NCBI GenBank assembly: GCA_024220505.1
Contig: JAKZZE010000003.1
Location: 1,116,001 to 1,180,000, forward strand
Source: Rhizopus arrhizus
Lineage: Eukaryota; Mucoromycota; Mucoromycetes; Mucorales; Rhizopodaceae
DNA length: 64,000 bases
Direction of reading: 5' to 3'
The position numbers and the translations under genes are program-made. The notes under the pieces are model-generated. The model was given only the letters and a program-made list of their open reading frames with translations. It was not told the origin of the DNA and did not search any database. Positions 1 to 12,015 of the stretch are shown here, one piece after another. Each line of letters begins with the position of its first letter. Position 1 is the stretch's first letter.

Positions 1-39
1 ATAAAAAATAATTTGATATTTGAATTAGATAAAAGGTAT

Positions 40-3000
40 TTAGAGACCAGTGATCTCATTTATATTGGGCGATGATTGGGACGAAGATGTCGCATTAGGT
101 AAATTAATCGGGAGTGGAAGTAGTAATTCGGTTAGGTTGTGAGTAGGATCATTCACTAAATGAAAATTGGGACAATTCTTGTTTGTCTTCATATGTCCAA
201 GCTGACCACAATTACCACAGCGGCGCTAAAAAGAAAAAGAAACTTAATCTATTTTTGTATAAAAAGAACTATGTTTACCATTGCTCCTTCACGTTTTCCT
301 CTGATAAGACCAAGAACAGGATTTTCTGCCAGAGCTGCTTGTTTGGCCAATTGTCGTTGTCGTCTTCTCTCAGCAACACGCTTTAATTTAGCTAACTGAT
401 CTTGAATTCGCTTCTTCATACGTGCGTTCTTTTCAGAATCATCTGTAGGCTCGAGCGCTTCAGCACTAGTGATTGATGTTAACAAATTGATGCTTTGAGT
501 ATTTTATCCATATACCTTGTAGCCTCCTCTTCGATCATTTGTCTTTGTCTTAGATATGATTTAATTACCACCGGATCACGTACAACCTCCTGCTGCCAAG
601 ATTTTTCGCCATTCTTTTGGGCTATCAGCCGTCGAATGATTAAATATTTGTTTTGATTATTGACATGATAGCTAGACGTTAGACTACCAGTAACGGAGAC
701 ATCATCATCGTAGTCATCAATTTCTGATGTTCCCCTTTCAGACTTGTTGCGATAGTAAGAAGGTGTTAAAGATCCGCTACGATGCCAGTCGTAATCAGAC
801 TGTATACATTCAAATGTTAGGCCATATCCTATCTCTATAAAAAGAATTTAGTACTTACTGTTGAAGGACTATCAACTTGATATGCATCTTTTTCTTCTTC
901 GTGATCAGAAAGCTCAGGTTCGATTCGGTTACTTAGTGAGTCTAACTGTGTTTTCCATATACGAGCAATCTCTTCTCTATATATCTGCTGCTGTTCAGCA
1001 ACGTTATATCTGTGGGCACTTTTTGGTCGAGCTTTGATTTGAGCTAATGTATACAGAAAGTGAGTTTTTGATTAATTATATAAAGCATATTTTTACCCAA
1101 TTTTTCTTCTGCTGATTCACCAGCACGCAAGAAAATATCTTTCATCGATACACGAATAAAACTAAAGCCCTCGCCTCGTCCGGTCGGATCACCTGCACCA
1201 TAAAGTTTTAACATAGCTTTACCTTGCGTAGCATTAATAAAATTTCTTGTTGAAAACCAAGGTGCCAACTGCTGCTCGACTTCTAAGTTAGATTCTCCTT
1301 CACCAGTCTCATCTTCATCATTCATGTCACCATAACCAAGATCTTGAAGGTGTCGTTCGCCTACCAGCATGCTTTCATACAGACAAATCATCTCTGGTGT
1401 GACCATCTTGCGAAGCTCTTCCTCATTTGGTGGATCAGAGCCATCGCGCATCTTCCAGTACCCACCACCACCATCTTTATTCCTTCGATGAAACTCTAGG
1501 AATTCTTTAAGGCGCTGTCTAATTTGTATATCTGAATACTCTGGGAATTTCTGTGCGAGTCTTCCCATTTTAAGTCTGTGTGATGGACTGCGTTTGATAA
1601 GACGGTAGGCGGCTACTTGCAACCGACTTTTGATGATCGTTGTCACCTTTCGTGAATGTGGGCCAGGTACTTCCTGTACAGGGTAAGATTGACCAATAGT
1701 AAATATGGCAGGAATTTCACGAAGATAGTACTTTGTTTGGGACTTATAGGTACTCTTTAACAGTAAAAAATCAGTACGTTTAACCTCATGTCTAAATATA
1801 GGCGCACGGATCAAGTTATTGTAATACACGGAGATTGTTTGTCCAGGCTCGACATTACCAAAGTTCATAAAGGGTGATGTATCTCCAATATCAAGAACAA
1901 ACGGCTCTCCAAAGTCAGCATTAGGTACAAACTCGTCTTTTGGTTCAGTTTTACGGTAATAGTTGACCACTAATGTTCCCATGCCTATATTGGATATAAT
2001 CGGAGGGTTTTCTTCAGAGTATTCCATCAGAACAAATGGTGTGCTATCTTTTAGAGTTAAATCTTTAGTGGTTCGAATTGGATCGATATATCCCTTCTTT
2101 TTATCTCTTTTCTTTTTGCTAACTTTCACTCTAGAAAAATGGATATCTGTATTTAATGGTAATTGAATAAGCGGCCTATGAAATGATCGTAGTTCTGCTT
2201 TGGATAATTTTGTTTTATAAAAAGCTGGATGTAACTTTAATGCTGGTAATGCATGCTGTACGATCAACTGACCGAATGTTTGTCGAACACGAACAAGTCG
2301 GCCCGCCAGATGTGTTTCATAGTGTTTATCGTTAGACAAATTGAAGCGGTTCAAAGGCAGTTTGTTATGAGGTTCAGTTTCAACAAGGTACACTTGAATC
2401 TTTGGTAAAGGTCTTGGTATAGGCTTTCTACCTTTTTTGACATGCTTAGGTTGAATCAATAGTTCTTTAGTAGCTTCGACTTCTTCAACATCAAACAGCA
2501 TATTTGGGTCATTCAAGTCTAATGATATCTTCATTGTCTCAGGATCAATTTTTTCCTTATCCCAGATAATAGCCTGTAACCAACTGCCTTCTTCTAAATC
2601 CATATTCAAATGCTTATTTATAACAGTTGTCTGATCCTCGTCTTTTATGTTCCTAAAAAATTACATGCATGAGTCTTAGTATTAGATCATTATATTCTCA
2701 TTCTATAACTTACAGCATTTCATTATCATCATTATCCCAAATAATATCGTCCTCCCATCTATCAATTGCAACCGAATGAAAAGCTTTGTCGTTATTGAAA
2801 ATGTTATCTGGAGGCTCTGCAATGTAAGACTGCAGACAGAAAACATATAAATAAAGCTACACCTTTTCTTATATAATAAATTCTTCTTACTCTGTCAGCC
2901 AAACTGTCTACATAACTGTCCTCATCATTGTCGCTTTCATTTGTACCAATTTTGCTATCTTCATTTAATATTTCAATTTTTCTACGTTTTGTGGACTGGT

Positions 3001-3838
3001 TTGTTTGCTCAAGACGAAGACGTTCCCATTTACTTGTTCTTACAAAAAGTGCCCTATCATCGCGATGAACTTCGTACTCATAGTTGTCTCCATAAATCGC
3101 TATAGCCATATGTGAACTTAAGCTTTAATAATCTTTTTTTATGCTAACCTCTTTTGTTGGGTTGAAGTTTTGGTGGCCTTTGTATCCGTGTCATGAATAA
3201 ATCTGAGAAATTTAAAACTCTGTCCTTCTCAAACCCAGGAAATAATTGATGAACATCTAAAATTTGTTGGTCGTCTTGTCTTTTAAACCCTTCTGCAGTC
3301 ATTAACAGACTTCTGTTTTTATTTAAAGCAGCAGGCAGTGCCACGGATTCATCCTCTTGCTTAATTTTCAGTCGTTTTTCTTCCTCTTCCTCTTCTTCCT
3401 CCTCTTCTTCTTCATCATAGTTATCCGTTACTAAAGAAAGTCGAGAACGAGGCATGACTTTTTGAACAATGCCCATACCCCGTTTGAAATATTTATCAGA
3501 AAACATGGGATCATCAGGTACAACTTCATTAAAATCTGAATAATCAACAGCATCAGACGAATGGACTGTAGGAACAGTAGAGGGCCGAGTATATAATTCT
3601 TCCTCTTCCTCTTCCTCATCACCAGTTGCTTTTGCATGTTCTAAACCAAATGTATTATCACTAAAAATTTTGGAAATAACACCTGCATCAACGGTTGAAA
3701 GTGTTTCTTTCAGTTCCTACCAAGAAACATTAAGAAAAAATAGAAAAAAACTCTCCCTTAAAGCTTTACATCATCTAAATCACTTTCAAGCCTTCCTTGT
3801 TCATCCACATTACCAAAGAAATAGCCTGCGAAAGACAT
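40..3838 (-). CDS. TAF1: TFIID subunit TAF1
   Basis: Largest subunit of the general transcription factor TFIID, which nucleates pol II pre-initiation complexes in the nucleus. The N-terminus (start 3838..3836) reads MSFAGYFFGNVDEQG, the typical TAF1 opening with the TBP-binding TAND region. An acidic stretch follows near 3360-3420. The large central exon (about 1097..2652) is the conserved DUF3591 core that pairs with TAF7. After it come basic coiled-coil segments (R-R-R-Q-R-Q-L-A-K) and, near 165-225, a C-terminal zinc knuckle CGNCGQLGHMKTNKNC. The last exon is 40..225 and stops at 42..40, about 45 codons after the knuckle, so the protein is complete and has no bromodomains, unlike animal TAF1. 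I count about nine exons with introns near 226-278, 466-515, 829-858, 1044-1096 and 2653-2713, plus three more upstream. Identity is very secure; exact small-exon borders are not. Confidence 0.95.
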
Positions 3839-4198
3839 CTGGGGGGAATCCTAAGGTAATGTAGCTAAAGAAAAAACAAGAAAAAAGGATTTTCCACAAT
3901 GAGTGCCATCGTGATGACGACACACATTAATTATACTCCGGCCGTTAACTCTTTCACTTGTTGCCATTCCTTCTTCCACATACACTATGCTCATTTCTTT
4001 GGGGTTGCTAAAGTATGTTTAAGTTATTTTTCATTCATCTTGAGCACTGATCGAAAGCAGAAAACCAAAAAGCATAAGATAAAAAGATTTATGTAATACG
4101 ACATTTTTATTGCCGAAATTTACAATAAAGAAAATAAAGCAAGGATGTATGATGTGTTATAAACATTGTATTGGACTATGTACAAATTGGAGCTAATT

Positions 4199-5471
4199 CT
4201 ATTCATTGTTCTTTAAAGATTCAAGTGGCCATACAGGGTTTGCCGTAATAGTATAGTCATCTATAAGGCCAGCTCGAAGTCGTTCAAGCCCTGCCCAAGC
4301 TATCATGACACCGTTATCCGTGCACAATTGAGGTGGAGGACATACCAGTGGTAGATCATAGGCATTTGCTAAAACTTCCAATCTAAAAGATGAAAAGGTC
4401 AAGATCAAGCCCACTGCCAGTATTTTTCTTTTTTTTTAGAGTTACCGTTTTCTAAATGTCTTGTTACTTGCGACACCACCACTGACTACGAGTGCAGTCA
4501 AAGGTTTTTTATTTTTTACTACCTCTTGCTCTAATGCCAAGGTAATTTTTTGTTCCAAATGACTGATACAAGTTGTTTGAAATGCTGCCGCCAAATCACT
4601 CACATCTTGTGCGTTACCAAGATCGATCAAGGGATCCTCTACCAGTCGGCCCATAGCCGATTTCAAACCGGCAAAACTAAATTTCAGATCCTTCTTTTTA
4701 TGCGGTTGAGAAAGTGGTGTGGGTAAGCGCGATCCAAATCGATCTGGATCACCATCTAAGGCTGCCCTTTCAAGAGCAGCACCGGGACCACCCCTTCTAC
4801 CTTTGATCCAATCTAACTTTAAATATCTTGAAGCCTTATCAATAGCCTCGCCTACAGCGTCATCCATAGTGGCTGCTAGTTGATTGTAGTCACCCACATC
4901 GTTTGCAGTCAATAAGAGTGTATGTCCACCAGAGATGAGTAGTGTCATGAAAGGAAATGGAGGGTAGGGCTGATTGGCTACGTTAGGTGTTGTAAGTCTG
5001 GCTGTTAATGCATGAGCTTCCTGTGAATTAAATGAATGTATGAGAAATTTATTCTCATCCTAATATTATTTATATATTTACCATATGATGAACGCCTATT
5101 AGCGGCTTTTTCAGCACAGCTGCAAGTGATTTTGCAGCGTTCAGACCTACTGGAAGGCAGGGAGGTAAACCTGGGCCTCTTGTAACTGCAACAGCATCCA
5201 GATCTTGAACAGTTAAACGAGCCCTTTCAAGCGTTTCGGTAATCACACCGGGCAAATTTCGACAATGACTTGAAGAGGCTAACATGGGTACAATACCACC
5301 CATAGGTTCATGCAATTCTTGCTGACCTCGAACTACTTCGGCAAGAATTTGACGATCAGAAGTAACAATAGCTGCGGCAGTATCATCACAAGAGGTTTCT
5401 ATTCCAAGAACTTTCAAATGTCTTTTTGAGGGCCCTGTTGTTAATCTAAAAAAATTCCTCAATAAACTCAT
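4199..5471 (-). CDS. QRI7: mitochondrial tRNA N6-adenosine threonylcarbamoyltransferase (Qri7/OSGEPL1)
   Basis: Transfers the threonylcarbamoyl group to A37 of ANN-decoding tRNAs in mitochondria (t6A). The start at 5471 is followed by a basic, hydroxylated leader ([18 protein letters not shown]) that looks like a mitochondrial presequence, then the ASKHA-fold opening [14 protein letters not shown]. The metal-binding HHMEAHA motif is rebuilt exactly by splicing HHM to EAHALTA across an intron at about 5025-5083. Further motifs are [19 protein letters not shown] and [10 protein letters not shown], and after a second intron (near 4384-4445) the C-terminal [15 protein letters not shown]. These match the Kae1/TsaD/Qri7 family. 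The leader, and the absence of a fused kinase, favour Qri7 over cytosolic Kae1. It lies head to head with the methyltransferase gene that starts at 5585. Confidence 0.92.
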
Positions 5472-5584
5472 TTCAGGAACAAAAAAAAAAAAAAAGAAAG
5501 AAAATATGACAGGCCCTTGTTTGCAGGATTAAAAATAATTTTTTTGTGTGCGGACTTTTTCTTTTCTTTTGTTTTTATTTGCAA
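5472..5584. promoter_or_regulatory. short divergent promoter between QRI7 and a Bin3-type methyltransferase
   Basis: Only 113 bp separate the two start codons, on opposite strands. The interval is A/T-homopolymer rich (an A tract near 5480 and T-rich stretches near 5537 and 5560). A shared nucleosome-poor core promoter is an inference from spacing; no specific factor site is recognised. Confidence 0.5.
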
Positions 5585-6756
5585 ATGAAGCGATCAAACT
5601 CATCATCAGAAGAACAAGACTTTCCACAAAAGAAGGCAAACTATAATAAAGTAAAAGAAGGAAAAAACATAGAAGAGGACATGCGCCACAAAGAAGAAAT
5701 GATCCAAAAACTTTCTGAAAAGGCATATGGCAACTACAACGCGTATTACACGTTAGTTTTTCATATAAACATATAATTTAAAACTAACAAAATATGCAAA
5801 AGAGCTCGACGATTACCAAAAGCTAAATGTAATATTGATCCTCGTATTGACTTGCTTGATTCTGCTTTATTTAAAGATAAGTGTGTTCTGGACATTGGTT
5901 GTAATTCAGGAAACATCACTGTTGCTCTCGGTAAACATATTAATGCAGCTGAGATAAATATAACAACTCACTATCATATAATTTAGCTAAAAAGAAACAA
6001 CCTAAACATATCCATGGCGTTGATATTGATGAATCATTGATAAAAAAGGCAGAAAATAACATTAGACTTGTTTATTCATTAAGCAACCCTCAAGAAGAAG
6101 ATTCTGAGGAGCCTTTTAACTTGACCTTAGCATCTCACTATTTCCCACTTTCAATGACGCATATGTTTGGCTTCTTGCCAATGAATGCTCCACCCGACTT
6201 TAGATCAACAACATTTCCTTATAACGTGAGCTTCAAAGCTGTTGATTGGACAAAAGAACAAGTAGAAAAAGAAAAGTATGATACAATATTAGCGTAAGTT
6301 TTCATTATGTCCCTTATATGCAAATTTATAATTCCATCGACTTTAGTTTAAGTATAACTAAATGGATTCATATTCATGGAGGTGATAAAGGATTGAAATC
6401 TTTTTTTAAAAAAATACATGACTCTTTAAAGGTGGGAGGTGTATTCGTTTTAGAAGCTCAAGAATTTAAAACTTTTCAAAGAAGGGCAAAACATGTTGAT
6501 GTAAGATACCTATATGATATACAAATGAAGGGAGTTGACGATTTTGCTTTTAGCCCTCTTTAGATGCGGATGAGGATCTTCAGTTTAGACCAGAGCATTA
6601 TAAAGATTATTTATTAAATGAAGTTGGGTTCAAATCCTTTGTTGATTTGGGTATTCCAAGCAATGAAGATAAAGGTAGACATATAGTTAAATTATTAAAT
6701 CTATACTAATTATCACTTTAGGCTTTTCTCGACCTGTTATTCTATATACCAAATAA
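5585..6756 (+). CDS. BMC1: Bin3-type RNA methyltransferase (MEPCE/Bmc1-like)
   Basis: SAM-dependent methyltransferase of the Bin3 family, whose members add a methyl group to the 5' gamma-phosphate of small RNAs (7SK capping enzyme MEPCE, fission yeast Bmc1). A basic, low-complexity N-terminus leads to the SAM-binding motif LDIGCNSGNITVAL, then HGVDIDESLI, YDTILALSITKWIHIHGGD (family motif SITKWIHLNWGD) and VGGVFVLEAQEF. The end is LLNEVGFKSF, then SRPVILYTK and the stop. Introns inferred by frame lie near 5753-5800, 5929-5987, 6293-6344, 6501-6555 and 6676-6720. An in-frame ATG at 5546 exists, but 5585 is preferred because the upstream codons look like 5' leader. The RNA substrate in this fungus cannot be read from sequence. 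Confidence 0.88.
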
Positions 6757-6836
6757 ATAATTGTGATTGATTTCATAAATTAAAATTTATTTCACAAAAA
6801 AAAGTTTATCCTTTTTTTTTTTTTCTCCCTCTTAAA

Positions 6837-7174
6837 ATGTCAACAAGAAAAGTAGCACTTACACTATTTAGTTCGAGTACTTGCTCTTTATGTACAACCG
6901 CAAAATCTGCAATACTCAATGTACAAAAGAAGGTATACATACTTAATTGAATAGACCTAAAAGGCTAAAGCGCGAGTAGACACCCTTTTCTTTAACAGTA
7001 CTTGACATTCATAAAGAAGAATGCCCAAAAGAGTTTAGAGATAAATACATGTTTGATATTCCTGTAGTCCATCTAAATGATAAATTTTTAATGCAACATC
7101 GTATACCTGAAGATTCTCTGTTTGAAGCTATAAAATTATATGAGACGACAGGACAAGTGAAACCAACAAAATAA
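6837..7174 (+). CDS. glutaredoxin-like protein (C5orf63/YDR286C family)
   Basis: Small thioredoxin-fold protein of the glutaredoxin-like DUF836 family. It starts MSTRKVALTLFSSSTCSLC with a CSLC redox-type motif, and ends with FDIPVVHLNDKFLMQHR, which includes the cis-proline of the thioredoxin fold. One intron of about 60 bp starts at the GTATAC donor after codon 32. Reading frame requires the acceptor at CGAGTAG rather than the later TTTAACAG; this restores the family segment PFSLTVLDI. About 90 residues, normal for the family. It lies 80 bp downstream of the methyltransferase and 51 bp upstream of tubulin cofactor C, all on the plus strand. Biochemical role of the family is poorly known. 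Confidence 0.85.
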
Positions 7175-7225
7175 AATAATAAAAACTCAGTGGCTTAATT
7201 TAATTACTCCTTCCTTTGTAAAAGG

Positions 7226-8399
7226 ATGGCAGCAACGGAAGCAGCCAGTGATTTTTGGCAACAATTTAAAGCAGAATATTCAAGTAATTTGAAATAAAAA
7301 GATTTCGTTAATTTATATTAAAAGAATAAGCTTATTAGAGATTGATGATCTCTTGACGACCTCGACTTCTTTACCCAAAACGGATTTACCCTCTCACTTT
7401 GATACGATACTTCAAAAAATAAATAATCTAGAAAAACGTATTACGGAATCACTCACGTTTATACCTTCTTATGATGAGCGTCAGTTTTCTATGGTAATTA
7501 AACCATTATTTGATTTATTATTAAAAAGAAATACACTAAATAATATTTATACAGCAATTAAAAGAATTAAGTGAAAGATTAGAAAAACAAAAGACAGAAC
7601 TGACACCTAAAGCAAAGTTTTCGTTCAAGTCACGTAATAAAAAAAAGGCGTCTTCTTCATCTACACCCACACTAAAACAGCTCGACTTGAAAGAAGATGA
7701 ACTTACTGTCGATAATAAAGAAGAATTATTGTCTGAAGCGACTGTACTATTAAAAGACCAATCCAATGCTGTTTTACGCTTGAGTGAAAAGATGATAGAA
7801 AAAAAGAGCATTGATATATTACTATCTAATTTGAAACAATCTGTTATTATTTTGGATGATTCAGATAGAAAGATATCAGCTATACATATCAAAAACATTG
7901 AAGACTGTGTTATCTTTTGTGGATCGATTGATGGTTCTGTACTTATTTATGGCATAACAAATTCTATCTTGGTTGTGAATTGTCATCAAGTAAATTATAT
8001 AATCACTTTATACATCTGTGTATGTGTGCATACTTATTCTTTCCATTCTAGTTACGTATACATGATGCACGTAACTTGGAAATACTAATGCATGTTACAA
8101 GTCGGCCGATTATAGAAGATTCAACTGGTATTTCTACCGGTAAATTGTCCAGTGTAAATGAATGGTTTCTATTTGTAAAATTATTTGTTAAATATGTGGT
8201 ATAGGATAACAACAGTATAAATTACTACGATCAAATTGAAGATTTCAATTGGCTAAAGAAGCAAGCATCACCTAATTGGAAAATAATGGATAACTCAAGA
8301 TTAGAACAACTTCATAAGGAATCTCAATCTATAAAGCAATTAAGCACTAGTTATAATGAGCCACTTTCCCTATCAACCATCCTTCCTTCTTTGAAATAA
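7226..8399 (+). CDS. tubulin-folding cofactor C (TBCC)
   Basis: Cofactor C completes alpha/beta-tubulin heterodimer folding and stimulates GTP hydrolysis by beta-tubulin. The N-terminus forms a helical region (DFWQQFKAEY, then a coiled coil with LSERLEKQKTEL). The C-terminal beta-helix TBCC domain begins near ILDDSDRKISAIHIKN and includes NCHQ-LRIHDARNLEILMHV and SRPIIEDSTGIS. The conserved QLR arginine, the GAP finger in the family, is rebuilt across the intron at about 7990-8051. Other introns are near 7285-7345, 7493-7553 and 8155-8204. The frame after the last intron fits only if the donor is the GTAAATG following TCCAGT. Stop is TAA at 8397..8399. Length of about 300 residues is usual. 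Confidence 0.88.
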
Positions 8400-8771
8400 A
8401 TAAATAATTTTACAGGGTCTTTTTTTTTTAAGGATAAGTTTGTGTTTCAGGGTGCACATGTTGATTACATAAGAACAATGTACATTTTAAATACTATTTA
8501 ATTTAATCTAAATAAAATATGATACGATACACTATCAAGCTCTATAGTCTTCAAAACATAATTCAAACTGTTCATTGAACCAAGCATTGACTTCTTTACC
8601 AGTTTGCATATAAAAAGAAACCCTGAAAGCGGTATTCCATTCATCTCTTACTTATACTGCTTATGATTGGATGATTTATTTGAACCTATTTTTTTTTTCT
8701 GGTTACAAGATAATTTAAAGCATCCTTTTTTTTTTCTTTTTTTTTCTTTATTCTTTTTTTTATTCATAAAA
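8400..8771. other. intergenic region with one coding-like stretch on the minus strand
   Basis: Between the TBCC stop and the deaminase start. The right half (8690-8771) is T-rich 5' leader of the deaminase gene. The left half contains a possible terminal exon on the minus strand, listed separately. Nothing else is recognised. Confidence 0.6.
8535..8647 (-). pseudogene. possible orphan terminal exon, unknown protein
   Basis: Reading leftwards on the minus strand from about 8647, the frame gives DEWNTAFRVSFYMQTGKE followed by VNAWFNEQFELCFEDYRA and a TGA at 8537..8535. Composition and codon use look coding, not like random AT-rich DNA. Upstream there is a candidate AG acceptor (GTATAAG or TAAGAG), but only about 120 bp remain before the divergent deaminase gene begins, so earlier exons would have to overlap it. 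It may be a gene relic or a small unannotated gene. I do not recognise the family. Confidence 0.35.
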
Positions 8772-9858
8772 ATGAGATTGATTGTACGTGATGATTATGA
8801 AGAAGTAACAAGCTATGTTGGTAAGTATTTGTGATCATCCTTTACTACTTTATTCACTTTAAATAGCAAACTATGTCAAGGAACGCATCAATCAATTTAA
8901 GCCTTCAGAAACACGTCCATTCGTATTAGGCCTTCCTACTGGATCATCCCCTGTTGGTGTATACAAAAAACTAGTGGAGATGTACAAGTCAGGAGAAATT
9001 AGCTTCAAACATGTTGTCACATTCAATATGGATGAATATGTTGGCTTACCTCGTGATCATCCTGAATCCTATCACTCATTTATGTGGAAGCACCTCTTTA
9101 TGCATGTTGATATACACCCAGACAATGTACACATCTTGGACGGTAATGCAGCTGATTTGGATGAAGAGTGTAAGCAGTTTGAGATGGATATTGCTCGTGT
9201 GGGTGGTATTGAACTCTTTTTGGGTGGCATTGGTCCTGATGGTCATATTGCATTTAATGAACCAGGATCATCACTGACATCTCGAACAAGAGTCAAGACA
9301 TTAGCTTATGAAACGATTATTGCGAATGCTCGCTTTTTTGATGGGGACGTATCTCAAGTACCTAAGCTAGCTTTGACTGTTGGTGTAGCGTATGTTTTCC
9401 TTTGGCTTATTAAATCTGTACTGATGACATCATAATAGAACAGTGATGGATGCTAGAGAAGTCTTGATTATCATCACTGGTGCACATAAAGTAAGGTTTC
9501 TATTATTAAACAAATTAATCTAACAATTAAACGTAGGCAATTGCATTAGCCAATTGCATTGAGGGAGGAGTCAATCACATGTGGACTGTGTCAGCAATAC
9601 AGATGCATCCCAAGGGACTTATTGTATGTGATGAAGATGCTACACTTGAATTACACGTTAAGGTATTTTATTATTAAAATCAATAAGATATACTAAGCTG
9701 TGTTGTAGACTGTAAAATATTTCAAGTCAATTGAACACGTACATCAATCATTGATCGGACCTGAAAACCTATCTCTTCAAGGTGGAGTGAAACAACTTAA
9801 ACAATTTAATTATAATGCAAGGTCTTCAACACCTTTGAATGGTCCTTATGATGAATAA
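8772..9858 (+). CDS. NAG1: glucosamine-6-phosphate deaminase
   Basis: Converts glucosamine-6-phosphate to fructose-6-phosphate and ammonia, the last step of N-acetylglucosamine (chitin) catabolism in the cytosol. Start ATG at 8772 gives [12 protein letters not shown]. Motifs in order are the substrate loop [16 protein letters not shown], the catalytic region [10 protein letters not shown] (Asp72 equivalent), [11 protein letters not shown], the active-site block [17 protein letters not shown] (Asp141/His143/Glu148 equivalents), and [20 protein letters not shown]. Four introns: about 8821-8868, 9389-9438, 9491-9537 and 9663-9708. All catalytic residues are present and the length of about 280 residues is normal. 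Other GlcNAc catabolic genes (deacetylase, kinase) are not adjacent, so there is no cluster here. Confidence 0.95.
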
Positions 9859-9903
9859 CAAGCTTATTTATTTTTATTTTCCACATAAAGAAATTATTTT
9901 TAT

Positions 9904-11966
9904 TTAAAACACACTGTCAATGACAATCCTTACTCGCTTCTTAGCCATTGTTTTTGATGAATCATCGTTCTTTCTCTTTGGTGGGGTATAGTTCTTTGCA
10001 GGACAAGGAATCATTTCTGTATCTTGACCATAAGTATGACTAAATGCCTTTAATATGCTAATAAGATGTTCATCTGGTACCAGTTGATCTCTAGAGATAG
10101 GAGCACGACAAGTAAAGCAAGTATTAGTTTTACTATAATCCAAACATTTTTTGCAGCAAATATGTCCACAAGCGGTAACAATGGGTCTCTGCCATTCTAT
10201 TAACATTCATACATTATTTACTATATCAAAAAGGTTACCTGTATGGGCTTGGAACATGCACCACTACAACAAGTAATAATATTATCAAACAGATGATTCA
10301 AGAACTCAAACTCTGAATAAAAGACCAGCTTTTTAACCTCATTCCACAACCTTTGATTCTTTTGATCCATTTCAATTAATTTCATAATATGTGGGGGTAT
10401 CTGATACTGAACTAATCTTTCATTCTTTTCCTCATCCTCATACACCATCCTTAATCCTTTGTCTTTTATCATCTTCTCACTCTGTACGAGCCATGGTGCT
10501 AATTCATCATCATCTCTTCTTAATTTAAATTTCCATACAATACGTTTTGGATTTTGGCCTATGAATGAATTAGGAACTTGAATGATTTCAATAGCCATGA
10601 CTTACTAATTTCAGGCCAATATTCGACTACTTTATAAAGTCCATCATAACGTATGCCTTGTGGTGGTACGAATGAGTCGGTGGTAGGTTCAGGCATACAT
10701 GAACGACAGACACGTATAGGTCGACTATTTCTCCAATTGAAGGCCTTTGCACCCCTTTTAGAATTTAGAGGTGCATCACATGTCAGAGCCAAGGAAAGAT
10801 CTTGACGCTGTAATGTTTTATCCATTAAGGACCCTGCTTCTACTTGCATTCTGGTAATAACACCAAGACCATAAATGATAAACTCATATCCTTTATCTTC
10901 AAAAGTTTTCAAGTTTCTTGCATTACGATATAAAAGGATGGAAACAGCACCTGTTTCAGTTCCACCAAGAACTCGACTTGAATAGGAAGTTGTTCTATTA
11001 TTATTCAAGTAAATTATCAAATAAGAGACAAAGAGATCAGTTTTACCTGTGTGCACCCCAATCAGCGCAAGTATTCAGGTTTTCCCATGTTTGTCCACAA
11101 TAAATCCCTGGTATTTTACCAACATGATTCTTGGAGACTGCAAAGAAAAGATGATTCATTTGTTGATATCAGAAATACTATAAATTTACCTATGGCACAT
11201 TCTTTATCGCGTAACCTCACTAAAGCATCAAGAGTTTTTCCATTTGTTATTGCCTTTTTTTTATCAATCACTTTATCAACATCTGTATTGATACAATCAG
11301 GGCAATACCTAATGATATATATAAGTGCATGTGCTACTAATCATCATAATAAAACATTTACCAGTATTTATCTTTGGGTGTTTTTGTTAGTCCAGCACAT
11401 TGAGCGTGCCAATAGCCATCACATTGATCACAAATCTATATTTATTTATAAGTAACATTAAAAAGGATAAAGAACTTACAATAGGATCACCAGTTTTTAA
11501 TAAGCATCGACGACAGCCACATTCAGAACAATTGTCTGCCTTGTTCTCACACTGAGTACAAAAAAATTCTTCAAATGGTTTAGTGACAACATCTAAACTG
11601 AGTACAATATTTTTATTTTTTGGTCGACGGGTATAAGCTTGCTTTGAGATCTTGTCTCTTTTCACAGAGTCCTTGAATTGATTGATATGAACGATAATAG
11701 AGGTCTTGTCTCTTATACGATAAGTTGAAGTCAATAATGCTGGTGTTTTATCAGAACATTTATCATTCAACTAATTCATTAATTAGTATCTTGCTGTTCT
11801 ATTGTTGTTACTTTACAATTTTTCCAAGTGAGATTAATAAAAATTGCTTCTTTTCTAAATTGACTAGTTTTGATACTCTATCCCTAAAGGAAGATACTGT
11901 CTCTTTATTTTCAATGTCAAGAAATAGTTTTTTATCTTGTCTTGGAATGAGTAATTGTACTCTCAT
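9904..11966 (-). CDS. UHRF1-like UBL-PHD-SRA-RING protein
   Basis: Predicted chromatin-binding E3 ubiquitin ligase. The first exon (start 11966) opens with a ubiquitin-like fold, MRVQLLIPRQDKKLFLDIEN; splicing adds LNDKCSDKTPALL and YRIRDKTSIIVHI to complete it. A PHD finger follows (CTQCENKADNCSECGCRRC, then DPIICDQCDGYWHAQC and LTKTPKDKYW). The SRA/YDG domain contains LGGTETGAVSILLY, ALTCDAPLNSKRGAKAFNW and RYDGLYKVVEYWPEIS. The C-terminus is a C3HC4 RING (CCSGACSKPI, ACGHICCKKCLDY, CFTCRAPI) and a basic tail. The linker between UBL and PHD is only about 40 residues, so the tandem Tudor domain of animal UHRF1 is absent. In animals UHRF1 reads hemimethylated CpG and ubiquitinates H3; that role is not proven here. 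Convergent with the deaminase, 45 bp apart. Confidence 0.88.
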
Positions 11967-12015
11967 TCTGAATGTTGACTTGGTGAAAGAAAAAAAAAAT
12001 GAAAAATTTATAAAA

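Noticed and set aside
4199..5471. Assignment as cytosolic KEOPS subunit Kae1
   Set aside because: The basic N-terminal leader and the overall sequence pattern match the mitochondrial Qri7/OSGEPL1 branch.
6968..7005. Splicing of the glutaredoxin-like gene at the pyrimidine-rich TTTAACAG acceptor
   Set aside because: It produces a frame with an early stop; the CGAGTAG acceptor restores the conserved PFSLTVLDI segment.
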